From Pseudomonas thivervalensis (GTDB taxonomy: Bacteria; Pseudomonadota; Gammaproteobacteria; Pseudomonadales; Pseudomonadaceae): a stretch of 64,000 nt of DNA. The notes under the pieces are model-generated. The model was not told the DNA's origin and did not search any database. It saw nothing but the letters and a program-made list of their open reading frames with translations. The stretch spans positions 62,001-126,000 of the forward strand of contig NZ_LHVE01000014.1 of assembly GCF_001269655.1 (NCBI RefSeq), in the 5' to 3' direction. The translations under genes and the position numbers were made by a program. Below, piece after piece: positions 16,233 through 25,125 of the stretch (the stretch's first letter is position 1; each line of letters opens with the position of its first letter).

Positions 16233-16332
16233 GTGGCGAGGGAGCTTGCTCCCGCTGGGTTGCGAAGCAACCCTCTGGGTCGTCCTGTTGGCGTCTGCTT
16301 CGCAGCCGAGCGGGAGCAAGCTCCCTCGCCAC
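16233..16332. repeat. REPIN-like inverted repeat, GTGGCGAGGGAGC type
   Basis: Arms GTGGCGAGGGAGCTTGCTCC and reverse complement. It lies in the 394 bp between the divergent ttcA and Yip1 genes; the remaining 16333-16554 holds only presumptive promoter sequence and a good AAGGAG ribosome site at its end. Confidence 0.85.
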
Positions 16333-16554
16333 AGGGAATCTGTTCGCCAGCGAAATTGTGCATACAGATCAAGCCGCGATTAGCCGGCCCCGCTACAGCG
16401 CGATTTGCTCTAAGCCCCCCATCCCCCTCGGAGTAACTCCTTCCTATACTGCGACATAAGGTCGCACACATATCTAGACCTTTACTTACTTGGCCGTTTT
16501 GGCCCGTAGGCGCTCCGTTGGGGGGCGATGGCAATAACAAAGGAGTGACTGACT

Positions 16555-17157
16555 ATGATCCGACATGTCGCAGGGCTCTTTACCCACCCTGATCAAGAAT
16601 GGAAAGAAATCCGTGGCGATCAGGAGGAAAGCATCAGCCACATGTACCTCACCCACACGCTGATCCTGGCGGCCATTCCCGCGGTTTCGGCGTTCATCGG
16701 CACCACGCAGGTGGGATGGGTCATCGGCAATCGTCCACCGGTCATGCTCACGCAGGAAAGTGCGCTGTGGATGACCATCATGTCGTACCTGGCCATGTTG
16801 GGCGGCGTGGCGGTGATGGGTGCCTTTATCCACTGGATGGCCCGCACCTACGACGCCAATCCGAGCCTGGCCCGTTGCGTCGCATTCGCCACCTACACCG
16901 CGACCCCTCTGTTCATCGGCGGCCTGGCGGCGCTCTACCCGCACATGTGGCTGGGGATGATCGTTGGCACGGCGGCAATCTGCTACACCGTCTACCTGCT
17001 GTATGTGGGTTTGCCGACGTTCATGAACATTCCCCAGGACGAAGGATTTCTGTTTTCCAGCTCGGTGCTCGCCGTCGGCCTGGTGGTGCTGGTGGCCATC
17101 ATGGCGTTCACGGTGATCGTCTGGGGGCTGGGCGTTGGCCCGGTCTATACCAATTGA
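16555..17157 (+). CDS. Yip1-domain inner membrane protein
   Basis: 200 residues with a soluble N-terminus (MIRHVAGLFTHPDQEWKEIRGD, the bacterial Yip1-family opening) and five hydrophobic segments from about residue 33 to the C-terminus. Function is unknown; some relatives respond to envelope stress. ATG follows AAGGAG at the usual distance. Single gene; a GC-rich hairpin follows. Confidence 0.85.
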   Translation: MIRHVAGLFTHPDQEWKEIRGDQEESISHMYLTHTLILAAIPAVSAFIGTTQVGWVIGNRPPVMLTQESALWMTIMSYLAMLGGVAVMGAFIHWMARTYDANPSLARCVAFATYTATPLFIGGLAALYPHMWLGMIVGTAAICYTVYLLYVGLPTFMNIPQDEGFLFSSSVLAVGLVVLVAIMAFTVIVWGLGVGPVYTN

Positions 17158-17197
17158 CGTAGCGCCCTCCCATAAAAAAGCAGGATCTGCCGACACA

Positions 17198-17226
17198 GGC
17201 CGCCGAAAGGCGGCCTTCCTGTGTCT
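17198..17226 (+). terminator. Hairpin after the Yip1 gene
   Basis: AGGCCGCC-GAAA-GGCGGCCT stem-loop followed by only a short T-containing stretch, so it is a weak terminator candidate. Confidence 0.5.
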
Positions 17227-17305
17227 GGAACGACCACTGGGCGCCTGGACGATTCGCAACGGCCGGCGCTTGCGGCATACTCGGGCTTCTGGAGACCCGT
17301 AAAGC

Positions 17306-17800
17306 ATGCTCGAGCAACTCAATACCCGCGTCGAAGAGTGTTACCAACAAGCCGAAGCCTTTTTCAAACGTCCTTTCAAACGCCCGGTGGTCAGCTTCAA
17401 ATTGCGTGGCCAGAAGGCCGGTGTCGCGCACCTGCATGAAAATCTGCTGCGCTTCAATCCACAGTTGTACCGGGAAAACGCCGAAGACTTCCTCAAGCAG
17501 ACCGTCGCCCACGAAGTCGCACACTTGATCGCACACCAGCTGTTTGGCGACCGCATCCAAGCCCATGGCGAAGAATGGCAATTGATCATGCGCGGGGTGT
17601 ACGAACTGCCGCCCAACCGTTGCCACACCTACGAAATCAAACGCCGCAGCGTGACCCGCTACATCTACAAGTGCCCTTGCGATGGCAGCGACTTCCCGTT
17701 CTCGGCCCAACGCCACAGCCTGGTGCGCCAGGGGCGACGGTATTTGTGCCGTAGTTGTCGCAATACCTTGGTGTTCAGTGGGGAGACTCGGGTCGAATAG
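17306..17800 (+). CDS. SprT-family zinc metalloprotease-like protein
   Basis: 164 residues with the metalloprotease motif HEVAH (His69, Glu70, His73) in TVAHEVAHLIAHQLFG, and a C-terminal zinc ribbon formed by YKCPCDG and YLCRSCRNT. This is the SprT/Spartan-like architecture. E. coli SprT affects bolA transcription, and eukaryotic relatives degrade DNA-protein crosslinks; bacterial activity is little known. Starts with ATG at 17306. Confidence 0.88.
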   Translation: MLEQLNTRVEECYQQAEAFFKRPFKRPVVSFKLRGQKAGVAHLHENLLRFNPQLYRENAEDFLKQTVAHEVAHLIAHQLFGDRIQAHGEEWQLIMRGVYELPPNRCHTYEIKRRSVTRYIYKCPCDGSDFPFSAQRHSLVRQGRRYLCRSCRNTLVFSGETRVE

Positions 17801-17822
17801 TGATTTTTGTAGTGCTTGGACT

Positions 17823-17910
17823 GGCCCCTTCGCGAGCAGGCTCGCTCCCACATGGGACTTTGCAAACGCCAGAGATCCAATGTGGGAGCGAGCCTGCTCG
17901 CGAAGGGGCC
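17823..17910. repeat. REPIN-like inverted repeat, GTGGGAGCGAGC type, outward arms
   Basis: GGCCCCTTCGCGAGCAGGCT... and its inverse ...CTCGCGAAGGGGCC around a short middle. Ends ten bases before the stop of the convergent CoA-transferase gene. Confidence 0.85.
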
Positions 17911-17920
17911 ATTGAGGGCA

Positions 17921-19102
17921 CTACAAAACCACCTTGGCACTGCGCAGTTGAGCGATCCGCTCATCACTGAACCCCAACGCCCCCAACACCTGATCCGTAT
18001 GAGCCCCCAGCCCCGCGCCAACATGCCGAGGCTCGGGCAGCCCTTCGGAAAACTTCAACGGACAAGCCATCTGCGCTTGAGTCGAACCATCCCCTCGGGG
18101 CACCTGTGTCACCAATGCCCGAGCCTGCAATTGCGGATGCCGCACAGCCTCCTCCAGGCTCAGCACCGGCTCGACGCAGGCATCGATCCCGGCAAACAAG
18201 CGGCACAGCTCGGCAAAGTCATGTTTCTCGAACTCGGCTTGCAGCGCCTGCTTGAGGGCCTGTTGCTGTTCAGGCTTGGGCGACAGTCCCCGGGCCGCCA
18301 GCTCCGGTCGCCCCAAAGCCCCGCACAACGCCTGCATAAAGGCCGGCTCCAGGCTGCCCACCGACATCCAGCGACCCTCTCGGGTGCGGTAATAGTCATA
18401 GAAGCTGCCGCCGTTGAGCATTTGATTTTCCCAACCCGGTTCCACGCCGCAGGCCAGGTAACCGGCACCGGCCATGGCGTTCAGGCTGAACACACAGTCG
18501 GTCATGCTCACGTCCAGGTGCTGGCCCTGCCCGCTCTGCTGGCGGGCGATGACCGCCGCCAAGAGCCCGATCACCCCGTGCAACGAACCACCGGCGATGT
18601 CCGCCGCCTGGATGCCCAGCGGCACCGGCCCGCTGTCGGCACGGCCGGTGTGGCTGGCCAGCCCCGCCAGGGCCAGGTAGTTGATGTCGTGGCCGGCACG
18701 GTCCTTATAGGGGCCGGTCTGGCCGTAGCCGGTGATCGACACGTAGATCAGCCGCGGGTTGATGACTTTCAAGGCCTCGTACCCAAGGCCCAGCCGTTCC
18801 ATTACGCCGGGGCGAAACTGTTCCAGCAGGATGTCGTAGTCCCCCAGCAACTGCGTGACCACCTCCAACGCTTCCGGCTGCTTGAGGTCCAGGGCCAGGC
18901 TGCGCTTGTTGCGGTTGAGGTAGGCGTGGCTGGCCGAGATACCCTGGTCATGGGGCGGCAGCACCCGCAGCAAGTCCTGGCGGGTCGGCGACTCGATGCG
19001 CAACACCTCGGCCCCCATGTCCGCAAGCAACAGCGAGGCGAACGGGCCGGGCAGCAGGGTCGAGAAGTCCAGAACCTTGAGCGATGCCAGTGGGCCTTGC
19101 AT
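17921..19102 (-). CDS. Class III CoA-transferase / alpha-methylacyl-CoA racemase family (CaiB/BaiF)
   Basis: 393 residues of the CaiB/BaiF fold. The N-terminus LKVLDFSTLLPGPFASLLLADMGAEVLRIE, the NRNKRSLALDLK strand, and SITGYGQTGPYKDRAGHDINY carry the catalytic Asp region typical of the family. GHDINYLALAG and the C-terminal composition lean toward 2-methylacyl-CoA racemases rather than CoA-transferases, but substrate cannot be told. No acyl-CoA genes stand beside it. Confidence 0.82.
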   Translation of the reverse strand: MQGPLASLKVLDFSTLLPGPFASLLLADMGAEVLRIESPTRQDLLRVLPPHDQGISASHAYLNRNKRSLALDLKQPEALEVVTQLLGDYDILLEQFRPGVMERLGLGYEALKVINPRLIYVSITGYGQTGPYKDRAGHDINYLALAGLASHTGRADSGPVPLGIQAADIAGGSLHGVIGLLAAVIARQQSGQGQHLDVSMTDCVFSLNAMAGAGYLACGVEPGWENQMLNGGSFYDYYRTREGRWMSVGSLEPAFMQALCGALGRPELAARGLSPKPEQQQALKQALQAEFEKHDFAELCRLFAGIDACVEPVLSLEEAVRHPQLQARALVTQVPRGDGSTQAQMACPLKFSEGLPEPRHVGAGLGAHTDQVLGALGFSDERIAQLRSAKVVL

Positions 19103-19208
19103 GGGCGATCTCCACGGAGTGATGGTTAAAGACTAGGCAGGAGCGGGTGGCGAGGCAATTACCGCAGGTGTCACAGGGGATGACCATTGCGCTCAGTGTG
19201 CCCCCATT

Positions 19209-19332
19209 GTGGCGAGGGAGCTTGCTCCCGCTGGGCTGCGCAGCAGACCCCTGTGTATTACCTGAAGCCCCTCAGCAGCAGATACATCCTGGGGCTGCTT
19301 CGCAACCCAGCGGGAGCAAGCTCCCTCGCCAC
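19209..19332. repeat. REPIN-like inverted repeat, GTGGCGAGGGAGC type
   Basis: Arms GTGGCGAGGGAGCTTGCTCC and reverse complement with a longer middle (about 80 bases). It occupies most of the 303 bp between the CoA-transferase gene start and the dctA stop. Confidence 0.85.
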
Positions 19333-19362
19333 AAAAAGCACTTCACCCGGAAAACACGGTGC

Positions 19363-19389
19363 AAAAAAAACCCGCCGAAGCGGGTTTTT
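19363..19389 (-). terminator. Rho-independent terminator of dctA
   Basis: AAAACCCGC-CGAA-GCGGGTTTTT. On the minus strand the stem is followed by a run of U, ending the dctA transcript; on the plus strand it also has a T run. Confidence 0.85.
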
Positions 19390-19405
19390 CATTGCAGCCT
19401 GAAGA

Positions 19406-20758
19406 TTACTTCATAGCGCCTGGAGCAGAGGTTTCAGCCGCTGCAATCTGCGCCGCCGCGATCTGCTCGTCATCTTCACGGACATCGGAGATACCGCGAC
19501 CGCCGGAAGCCAGTTCAATCTGCAACTGGTCTTCGTCCAGTTCCTTGACCCACTTGGCAACCACGATCGTGGCAACCGCGTTGCCCACCAGGTTGGTCAG
19601 GGCGCGGGCTTCGGACATGAAGCGGTCGATACCCAGGATCAGTGCCAGGCCGGCCACTGGCAAGGTGCCTACGGCCGACAGGGTGGCCGCCAGTACGATG
19701 AAGCCGCTACCGGTCACGCCAGCCGCGCCTTTGGACGACAGCAACAGCACCAGCAGCAGGGTGATCTGGTGAGTCAGGTCCATCGGGGTGTCGGTGGCCT
19801 GGGCGATGAACACCGCAGCCATGGTCAGGTAGATCGAAGTACCGTCGAGGTTGAACGAGTAGCCCGTCGGGATGACCAGGCCTACGACCGACTTCTTGGC
19901 ACCCAGGCGCTCCATTTTGATCAGCATGCGTGGCAGGGCCGATTCCGAGGAGGAGGTACCCAGCACGATCAGCAGTTCTTCACGGATGTAGCGGATCAGC
20001 TTGACGACGCTGAAGCCGTGGGCGCGGCAGATGGCACCCAGCACCACCAGCACGAACACCACGCAGGTGATGTAGAAGCAGATCATCAGCTGGCCCAGTT
20101 GCACCAGCGAACCGACGCCGTAGGCGCCGATGGTGAAAGCCATGGCACCGAACGCACCGATAGGCGCCAGCTTCATGATCATGTTGATGATGATGAACAT
20201 GACGTGGGCGAAGCGATCGATGAAGTCCAGCACCGGCTTGCCGTAGGCACCCAGGCGATGCAGGGCGAAACCGAAGAGCACCGAGAACATCAGCACTTGC
20301 AGGATGTCGCCGTTGGCGAACGCGCCGACGATGGTGTTCGGGATCACGTTGAGGATGAAGGCAATGATGCTCTGGTCTTTACCGGCCGAGATGAAACCGG
20401 CGATCTTGCTGGTGTCCAGGGTCGCCACGTCGATGTGCATGCCGACGCCCGGCTGCACGACGTTGACCACGACCAGGCCGATCAGCAGGGCGATGGTGGA
20501 AACGATTTCGAAGTAGAGCAGCGCATAACCGCCGGTCTTGCCCACCGATTTCATGTTCTGCATGCCGCCGATACCACTGACGACGGTACAGAAGATGATG
20601 GGAGCGATGACCATTTTGATCAGTTTGATGAACCCGTCGCCGAATGGCTTCAGGGCAACACCGGTCTGCGGGTAGAAGTGGCCGAGCAAAATGCCGATGG
20701 CAATGGCTACGATCACCTGGAAATACAGGGATTTGTACAGTGGCTGACGAGTCGTCAT
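19406..20758 (-). CDS. dctA: C4-dicarboxylate:proton/sodium symporter DctA
   Basis: Inner membrane importer of succinate, fumarate and malate (DAACS family). 450 residues, eight spans plus re-entrant loops. Family motifs are LGTSSSESALPRMLIKMERLG, the PTGYSFNLDGTSIYLTMA segment and SSKGAAGVTGSGFIVLAATL. The start has GAGGAAGG upstream. A sigma-54 promoter at 20888-20902 points at it, as expected for control by a DctB/DctD pair; those genes are not here. Confidence 0.96.
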   Translation of the reverse strand: MTTRQPLYKSLYFQVIVAIAIGILLGHFYPQTGVALKPFGDGFIKLIKMVIAPIIFCTVVSGIGGMQNMKSVGKTGGYALLYFEIVSTIALLIGLVVVNVVQPGVGMHIDVATLDTSKIAGFISAGKDQSIIAFILNVIPNTIVGAFANGDILQVLMFSVLFGFALHRLGAYGKPVLDFIDRFAHVMFIIINMIMKLAPIGAFGAMAFTIGAYGVGSLVQLGQLMICFYITCVVFVLVVLGAICRAHGFSVVKLIRYIREELLIVLGTSSSESALPRMLIKMERLGAKKSVVGLVIPTGYSFNLDGTSIYLTMAAVFIAQATDTPMDLTHQITLLLVLLLSSKGAAGVTGSGFIVLAATLSAVGTLPVAGLALILGIDRFMSEARALTNLVGNAVATIVVAKWVKELDEDQLQIELASGGRGISDVREDDEQIAAAQIAAAETSAPGAMK

Positions 20759-20887
20759 GGCAAACCTTCCTCAAGAGTCCCGCGTGACGACTTCCACCTG
20801 TCGTCCACGGCACCTCAATTGCGAACCCTCCTGCACTGGAGGGATTTGTTTTTTTCGGCTGCACGCGGCAGACCTGCAGGCTCTATC

Positions 20888-20902
20888 GCAAGGCCCGTGC
20901 CA
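20888..20902 (-). promoter_or_regulatory. Sigma-54 promoter of dctA
   Basis: On the minus strand TGGCACG-N4-TTGC matches the -24/-12 consensus exactly, about 130 bases upstream of the dctA ATG. A small palindrome (CTTTCTGAGAAAG) abuts it upstream at 20903-20915. Between promoter and gene a CCCTCC/GGAGGG hairpin lies at 20826-20843. Confidence 0.85.
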
Positions 20903-21090
20903 CTTTCTGAGAAAGCCCTACAACCGTGACTACAGAAGGGCTTGGGGATTCATCAACGGTTAAACAGGACGGTGAGAGGTGGCGGATTTCCGCCCGCAGG
21001 GGGTTTACCGCTCCGGGATTTGGCGGATATCCGCCTTGTCCAGCGTCAGCCCCCTGCTACCATCGCCCGCTTAACGGACGGATTTCTGCC

Positions 21091-22089
21091 ATGCGCCAAC
21101 GCACGATTGCCAGCCACTTCGCCCGCGCAGCCCTGGGCGGTGCGCGTCGGCAAGGCTTCGACTACTTGCCTTTGCTGCAACAGTTGGGCATCAGCCCCGA
21201 ACTCTTGGATGAGCCGCGCGCGCGGATTGCGCCGGAGCAGTTCGCCCGCCTGTTGCAGGCCCTGTGGCTGGCGATGGAGGACGAATACCTGGGGTTCGGC
21301 CGGGCGGCGAGTAAACCCGGGACGTTTGCCATGATGTGTCACGCGTTGATCCACTGTCGGACCCTGGGCAAGGCCCTTCAGCGCGGCTTGTTGTTCTACA
21401 GTCTGTTCCCCGACGCCCCGCGCCTGACGCTGGACACCGAAGGCGAACGCGTGCGGCTGGTGCTGGACGATTCGACGCTCTGGGACCCGGATCACTTCCT
21501 GACTGAAAGCCTGCTGGTGGTCTGGCATCGCCTCGCCAGTTGGCTGATCGGCCAGCGGATCGGCCTGGAGCAGGTGACGTTCGGCTATGCCAAGCCCGCC
21601 CACGGTGCCGAATACGACCTACTGTTTCCCTGTCCGTTGATGTTCGAAGCGCGCAGCAGCAGCCTGTTGTTCCACAGCCGCTACCTGGACATGCCGCTGC
21701 TGCAGGACGAGCGCACCCTCAAGCATTTTCTCGAACGCTCCCCTGCCGACCTGCTGTCGCGCCCGGACGATGGCCACAGCCTGAGCAGCCAGCTGCGCCG
21801 CTTGCTCAGCCGCGACACGGCACGCTGGCCCGACCTGGACACCGTTGCCACCCACTTGCACATCAGCCCACAGACCTTGCGCCGGCATCTGCGGGAGGAA
21901 GGCACCAGCTTCCAGGAACTCAAGGATCAGCTGCGGCGGGATATCGCCATCTACCATCTGGGGCGTGCGGAGTTGTCGTTGCAGCAGATTGCCGAGCAGT
22001 TGGGCTTCTCCGAACCATCGGCGTTTCACCGGGCGTTCAAGAAGTGGACGGGGCTGACGCCGGGGGCTTACAGGGCGTTGGAGAGCTGA
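21091..22089 (+). CDS. AraC-family transcriptional regulator
   Basis: 332 residues: an N-terminal arabinose-binding-like regulatory domain of the OruR/ArgR-type group (about 20-200) and a C-terminal double helix-turn-helix (about 235-330, with PQTLRRHLREEGTSFQELKDQ and IAEQLGFSEPSAFHRAFKKWTG). ATG at 21091 matches the start of relatives (MRQRTIASHFARAALGGAR); the upstream in-frame extension is not supported. It is divergent from dctA, but the ligand and targets are unknown. The same order (dctA, regulator, phoQ) exists in P. aeruginosa. Confidence 0.87.
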   Translation: MRQRTIASHFARAALGGARRQGFDYLPLLQQLGISPELLDEPRARIAPEQFARLLQALWLAMEDEYLGFGRAASKPGTFAMMCHALIHCRTLGKALQRGLLFYSLFPDAPRLTLDTEGERVRLVLDDSTLWDPDHFLTESLLVVWHRLASWLIGQRIGLEQVTFGYAKPAHGAEYDLLFPCPLMFEARSSSLLFHSRYLDMPLLQDERTLKHFLERSPADLLSRPDDGHSLSSQLRRLLSRDTARWPDLDTVATHLHISPQTLRRHLREEGTSFQELKDQLRRDIAIYHLGRAELSLQQIAEQLGFSEPSAFHRAFKKWTGLTPGAYRALES

Positions 22090-22124
22090 GGGTAATACCC
22101 AGCTTTTTGTATCTACCGGCTCCT

Positions 22125-22217
22125 GTGGCGAGGGAGCTTGCTCCCGCTCGAGTGCGCAGCGCTCGCAAGTTTTTGGGGGCCGCTTCGCAGCCCAGCGGGA
22201 GCAAGCTCCCTCGCCAC
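22125..22217. repeat. REPIN-like inverted repeat, GTGGCGAGGGAGC type
   Basis: Arms GTGGCGAGGGAGCTTGCTCC and reverse complement between the convergent AraC and phoQ genes. Confidence 0.85.
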
Positions 22218-22249
22218 AACGGCCCACAAACCCACCAAAAACATTCCAG

Positions 22250-23596
22250 TCAAACCACCGGAAAATGAATCCGGAACGCCGCCCCACCCAGCTCTGAATC
22301 CCCCAAGGTCAACTTGGCGCCGTAGCTTTCGATGATGTCCTTGACCACCGCCAACCCAATGCCCTGCCCCGGATGCTGGCGATCCAGGCGCTCGCCACGC
22401 TGGAGAATCCGCGCCCGTTGATCCGGCGGCACGCCCGGCCCGTCATCCTCGACACTCAACTCCGTGCCGCCGAGGATCTGGTGCACGCTGACGCGCACCT
22501 CGCCCAGGCACAGCCGATACGCGTTCTCCAGCAGGTTGCCGAGCATTTCCAGCAAGGCGCCCTGTTCGATCGGCACCTGGCAGTGGTCCGGCAGATCGAA
22601 ACTGACCGTGACCTGTTTATCGCGATAGACCTTATCCAAGGTGTCACACAGGCTTTGCAACACCGGGCGCAAGCGCACCTGATGGCGCACCAGCCCACTT
22701 TTGCGCAGGCTGGCGCGCTGCAACTGGTAGCCGATCTGTTGGCTCATGCGCTCGATCTGGCTTTGCAGTACCCAGGCCTGGCCACGGTCCTCGGGGCGTC
22801 GGGCCATGTCCTCGCTGACGCCCTGCAACACCGCCAACGGGGTTTTCAGGCTGTGGGCCAGGTCATCGAGGGAGTCGCGATAACGGCTACGTTGCTCCCG
22901 CTCGCTGTCGAGCAAGCGGTTGAGGGAGCCGGTCAGGCGCAACAGTTCCCGGGGATGTTCGGTACTGAGGCTTTCCCGGGCGCCGCTTTCGATTTCATCC
23001 AGTTCCTGGCTCAGGCGCCGCAATGCCCGCAGCCCCCAGGTCAGGCCTATCCACAACAACGCCAGCAACACCAACAAGGCCGCACCAAAGCCCAGGTAAA
23101 GATTGTCCCGCAGCCCTTGCAAGGTCACTTCATAGTCGCGCACCGGTTGCAGGGTGACGATACTGAACGCCGCACTCTGGCCGCCGAGCAGCTTGATCTC
23201 GACGTCGTAGACAAAAAATTCCTGGCCGTTGTTTTCACGAATGCGGGCGAACTGGTTGCCCTGGCCGTCATAACGCGGCGTGTAATTGATGTTTTCTTCC
23301 TGGGTGGCCTTCGACCGCCAGACCAGTCGCCCTTCGCGGTCATAGATGTAGCCCAGCAGACGGGCATCAGCGAGGTTGAAGCGCTCGTCGGGCAACTGCG
23401 CCGGCATCTTCAAGCGGTTGTTTTCCACTCGGGCGGCGGAAATCAGCGTGGTCACGTCCGAAGCCAGGCGTTGCTCGATGGATTCCTGCAAGGCCAGGCT
23501 GAACGCACCTTGCATGGCCGGTAACAAGGCCAGCATGAACAGCGCCGCCAGGGTCATGGCGGCCAGCATCAACCGCAGCCGAAGCGAACGAATCAC
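22250..23596 (-). CDS. phoQ: Sensor histidine kinase PhoQ
   Basis: Inner membrane kinase that senses low Mg2+ and cationic peptides and phosphorylates PhoP. 448 residues: TM1 (about 10-30), periplasmic sensor domain (about 31-165), TM2 (about 168-190), HAMP, H-box DDLAHSLKTPLAVLQG, N-box LLGNLLENAYRLC (within the ATPase domain) and G-box PGQGIGLAVVKDI. The start is GTG, overlapping the phoP stop as GTGA. Third gene of the oprH-phoP-phoQ operon. Confidence 0.93.
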   Translation of the reverse strand: MIRSLRLRLMLAAMTLAALFMLALLPAMQGAFSLALQESIEQRLASDVTTLISAARVENNRLKMPAQLPDERFNLADARLLGYIYDREGRLVWRSKATQEENINYTPRYDGQGNQFARIRENNGQEFFVYDVEIKLLGGQSAAFSIVTLQPVRDYEVTLQGLRDNLYLGFGAALLVLLALLWIGLTWGLRALRRLSQELDEIESGARESLSTEHPRELLRLTGSLNRLLDSEREQRSRYRDSLDDLAHSLKTPLAVLQGVSEDMARRPEDRGQAWVLQSQIERMSQQIGYQLQRASLRKSGLVRHQVRLRPVLQSLCDTLDKVYRDKQVTVSFDLPDHCQVPIEQGALLEMLGNLLENAYRLCLGEVRVSVHQILGGTELSVEDDGPGVPPDQRARILQRGERLDRQHPGQGIGLAVVKDIIESYGAKLTLGDSELGGAAFRIHFPVV

Positions 23597-24270
23597 TGGC
23601 AGCGCTCGTTGAACAGGTAACCCAGGCCTCGTACGGTGTCGATTGGCTTGAAGCCGGCCGGGGCTTCCAGCTTACGGCGCAGGCGCCCCACCAGCACCTC
23701 GATGACGTTGGGATCACGTTCGCCGTCATCGGGATAAAGCTGCTCCATCAAGCGGTCCTTGGCGACCACCTGCTGGTGGTGGCGCATCAGGTATTCAAGG
23801 ATGCGGTATTCGTAGGCGGTCAACGCCAGCGGCTCTTCGTCGAGGGACGCCTGCTTGCGGTTGAGGTCCAGCAGCAACGGCCCGGCGACGATGGTCGATT
23901 GGGTGAAACCACTGGAGCGACGCAACAAGGCGTTCAACCGGGCCTCCAGCTCTTCGAACTGAAACGGCTTGACCACGTAGTCGTCGGCACCGGCGGCCAG
24001 GCCTTCGACCTTGTCCTGCCAGTTGCCGCGGGCGGTCAGGATCAGGATCGGAAACGTCTTGTCCTGGGCGCGCAGCCGGCGGATCAGTTCCAGCCCGCTG
24101 ATGCCGGGCAGGCCCAGGTCGATCACCGCCAGGTCATGGTTGAATTCCCGGGCCTGGTACAAGGCCTCTTCGGCATTGGCCACGGCCTGCACCACATGGC
24201 CGCTGTCGGTGAGCCGGGTCTGCAGGTGATGACGCAACAGCGCTTCGTCTTCGACGACCAGTAATTTCAT
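23593..24270 (-). CDS. phoP: Response regulator PhoP
   Basis: OmpR-class DNA-binding regulator, 225 residues: receiver with acidic pair Glu7-Asp8, phospho-acceptor Asp51 (LAVIDLGLPG) and Lys in VVKPFQ, then a winged helix (YEYRILEYLMRHHQQVVAKDRLMEQLY... VGRLRRKLE). It binds direct repeats of TTCAG-like half-sites, an array of which lies before oprH. Controls Mg2+ limitation genes and lipid A/polymyxin responses in pseudomonads. Confidence 0.95.
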   Translation of the reverse strand: MKLLVVEDEALLRHHLQTRLTDSGHVVQAVANAEEALYQAREFNHDLAVIDLGLPGISGLELIRRLRAQDKTFPILILTARGNWQDKVEGLAAGADDYVVKPFQFEELEARLNALLRRSSGFTQSTIVAGPLLLDLNRKQASLDEEPLALTAYEYRILEYLMRHHQQVVAKDRLMEQLYPDDGERDPNVIEVLVGRLRRKLEAPAGFKPIDTVRGLGYLFNERCQ

Positions 24271-24381
24271 GGAGCCTCTCCCCAGGCAAATCAAACCATC
24301 CAGCGCGGCACACTTCAACGAAAGGCGCCGGATCGTCTTCGACCGATCCGGCTGGATCTCCTCACCCTCGCCCCCGACCGC

Positions 24382-24981
24382 TTAGAACGTGTAGTTGGCG
24401 GACAGGTAGGTCTGGGCGCTGCTGGTCAGGTCCAGCGAGCCGACCTTGTCGCCACCGTGCGGGCTCATCTCGGTGCTGGCGTTGCTGCGCAGGTAACGGT
24501 AACCCAGTTCAACCGAGGTGTTTTGCGAAATTTGTTGCAGCACGCCGCCCTGCAAGCCCACCGCGTAGCCAATGTCGCTATCGCGACTGAAGCCGGGCGA
24601 ATCCTGGGTCAGCTTGGTCAGGCCCGCCGTGCCGCCGCCGAACAATTTGGTGCTGCTGGTGACCGGATAGAACACATCGTAGCTGCCCAGCAGGTTTTCC
24701 TGGCGCAACTTGATGCCGTTGTGGGTGCCCGAAACGTTGTCGTAGGTGGCGTAGTAGCGGCCCTGGTCGTTCTGCTTGCCCAATCGCAGGCCATAGGTGG
24801 TGTCCTTGCCGATGATGCCGTCGGCGTTCGGGTTGTTCAGGGCGCTGTCCAAGGCGTTGGATTTCTTCACCTTGTCGCTGGTCTGGCCCAGGGTCAGGCT
24901 GGCGAAGTTGTCATCGGCGTGGGCCATGGCGGTGGCGCCCAGCACGGTGAAAGCCAACAGCAGTTTTTTCATAGCAGTCAT
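24382..24981 (-). CDS. oprH: Outer membrane protein OprH
   Basis: Small beta-barrel of 199 residues that binds LPS and takes the place of Mg2+ in stabilising the outer membrane. Signal peptide MTAMKKLLLAFTVLGATAMAHA, then alternating beta strands and a C-terminal aromatic residue (TYLSANYTF). ATG at 24981 has AAAGGA upstream; ATG at 24972 (MKKLLLA) is also possible. First gene of the operon with phoP and phoQ, and the usual Mg2+-repressed target. Confidence 0.93.
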   Translation of the reverse strand: MTAMKKLLLAFTVLGATAMAHADDNFASLTLGQTSDKVKKSNALDSALNNPNADGIIGKDTTYGLRLGKQNDQGRYYATYDNVSGTHNGIKLRQENLLGSYDVFYPVTSSTKLFGGGTAGLTKLTQDSPGFSRDSDIGYAVGLQGGVLQQISQNTSVELGYRYLRSNASTEMSPHGGDKVGSLDLTSSAQTYLSANYTF

Positions 24982-25042
24982 GGTCGAGTTCCTTTGCAAC
25001 GTGGATGTTTCGTGAAGTCGTCGCCACCTTAACCAGCGGTCC

Positions 25043-25080
25043 CTGAACACCCCTTGAACGTTCTCTGAACCTGCGCTGAA
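25043..25080 (-). promoter_or_regulatory. PhoP box array upstream of oprH, four half-sites
   Basis: On the minus strand, TTCAG, TTCAG, TTCAA and TTCAG occur with exactly 6 bases between each (plus-strand starts 25043, 25054, 25065, 25076). The 11-base period is the PhoP-box pattern. A TTAAGG sequence about 10 bases beyond the last repeat can serve as -10 for oprH. Two half-sites are the usual minimum; here there are four. The divergent hydrolase gene begins 46 bases to the right. Confidence 0.85.
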
Positions 25081-25125
25081 TGAATCGGCTAATCTGTGCG
25101 GACCACTTTTATAAGGAGATCCGTC

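Noticed and set aside
20903..20915. CTTTCTGAGAAAG palindrome as a DctD activator site
   Set aside because: It touches the -24 element, whereas activator sites for sigma-54 lie far upstream.
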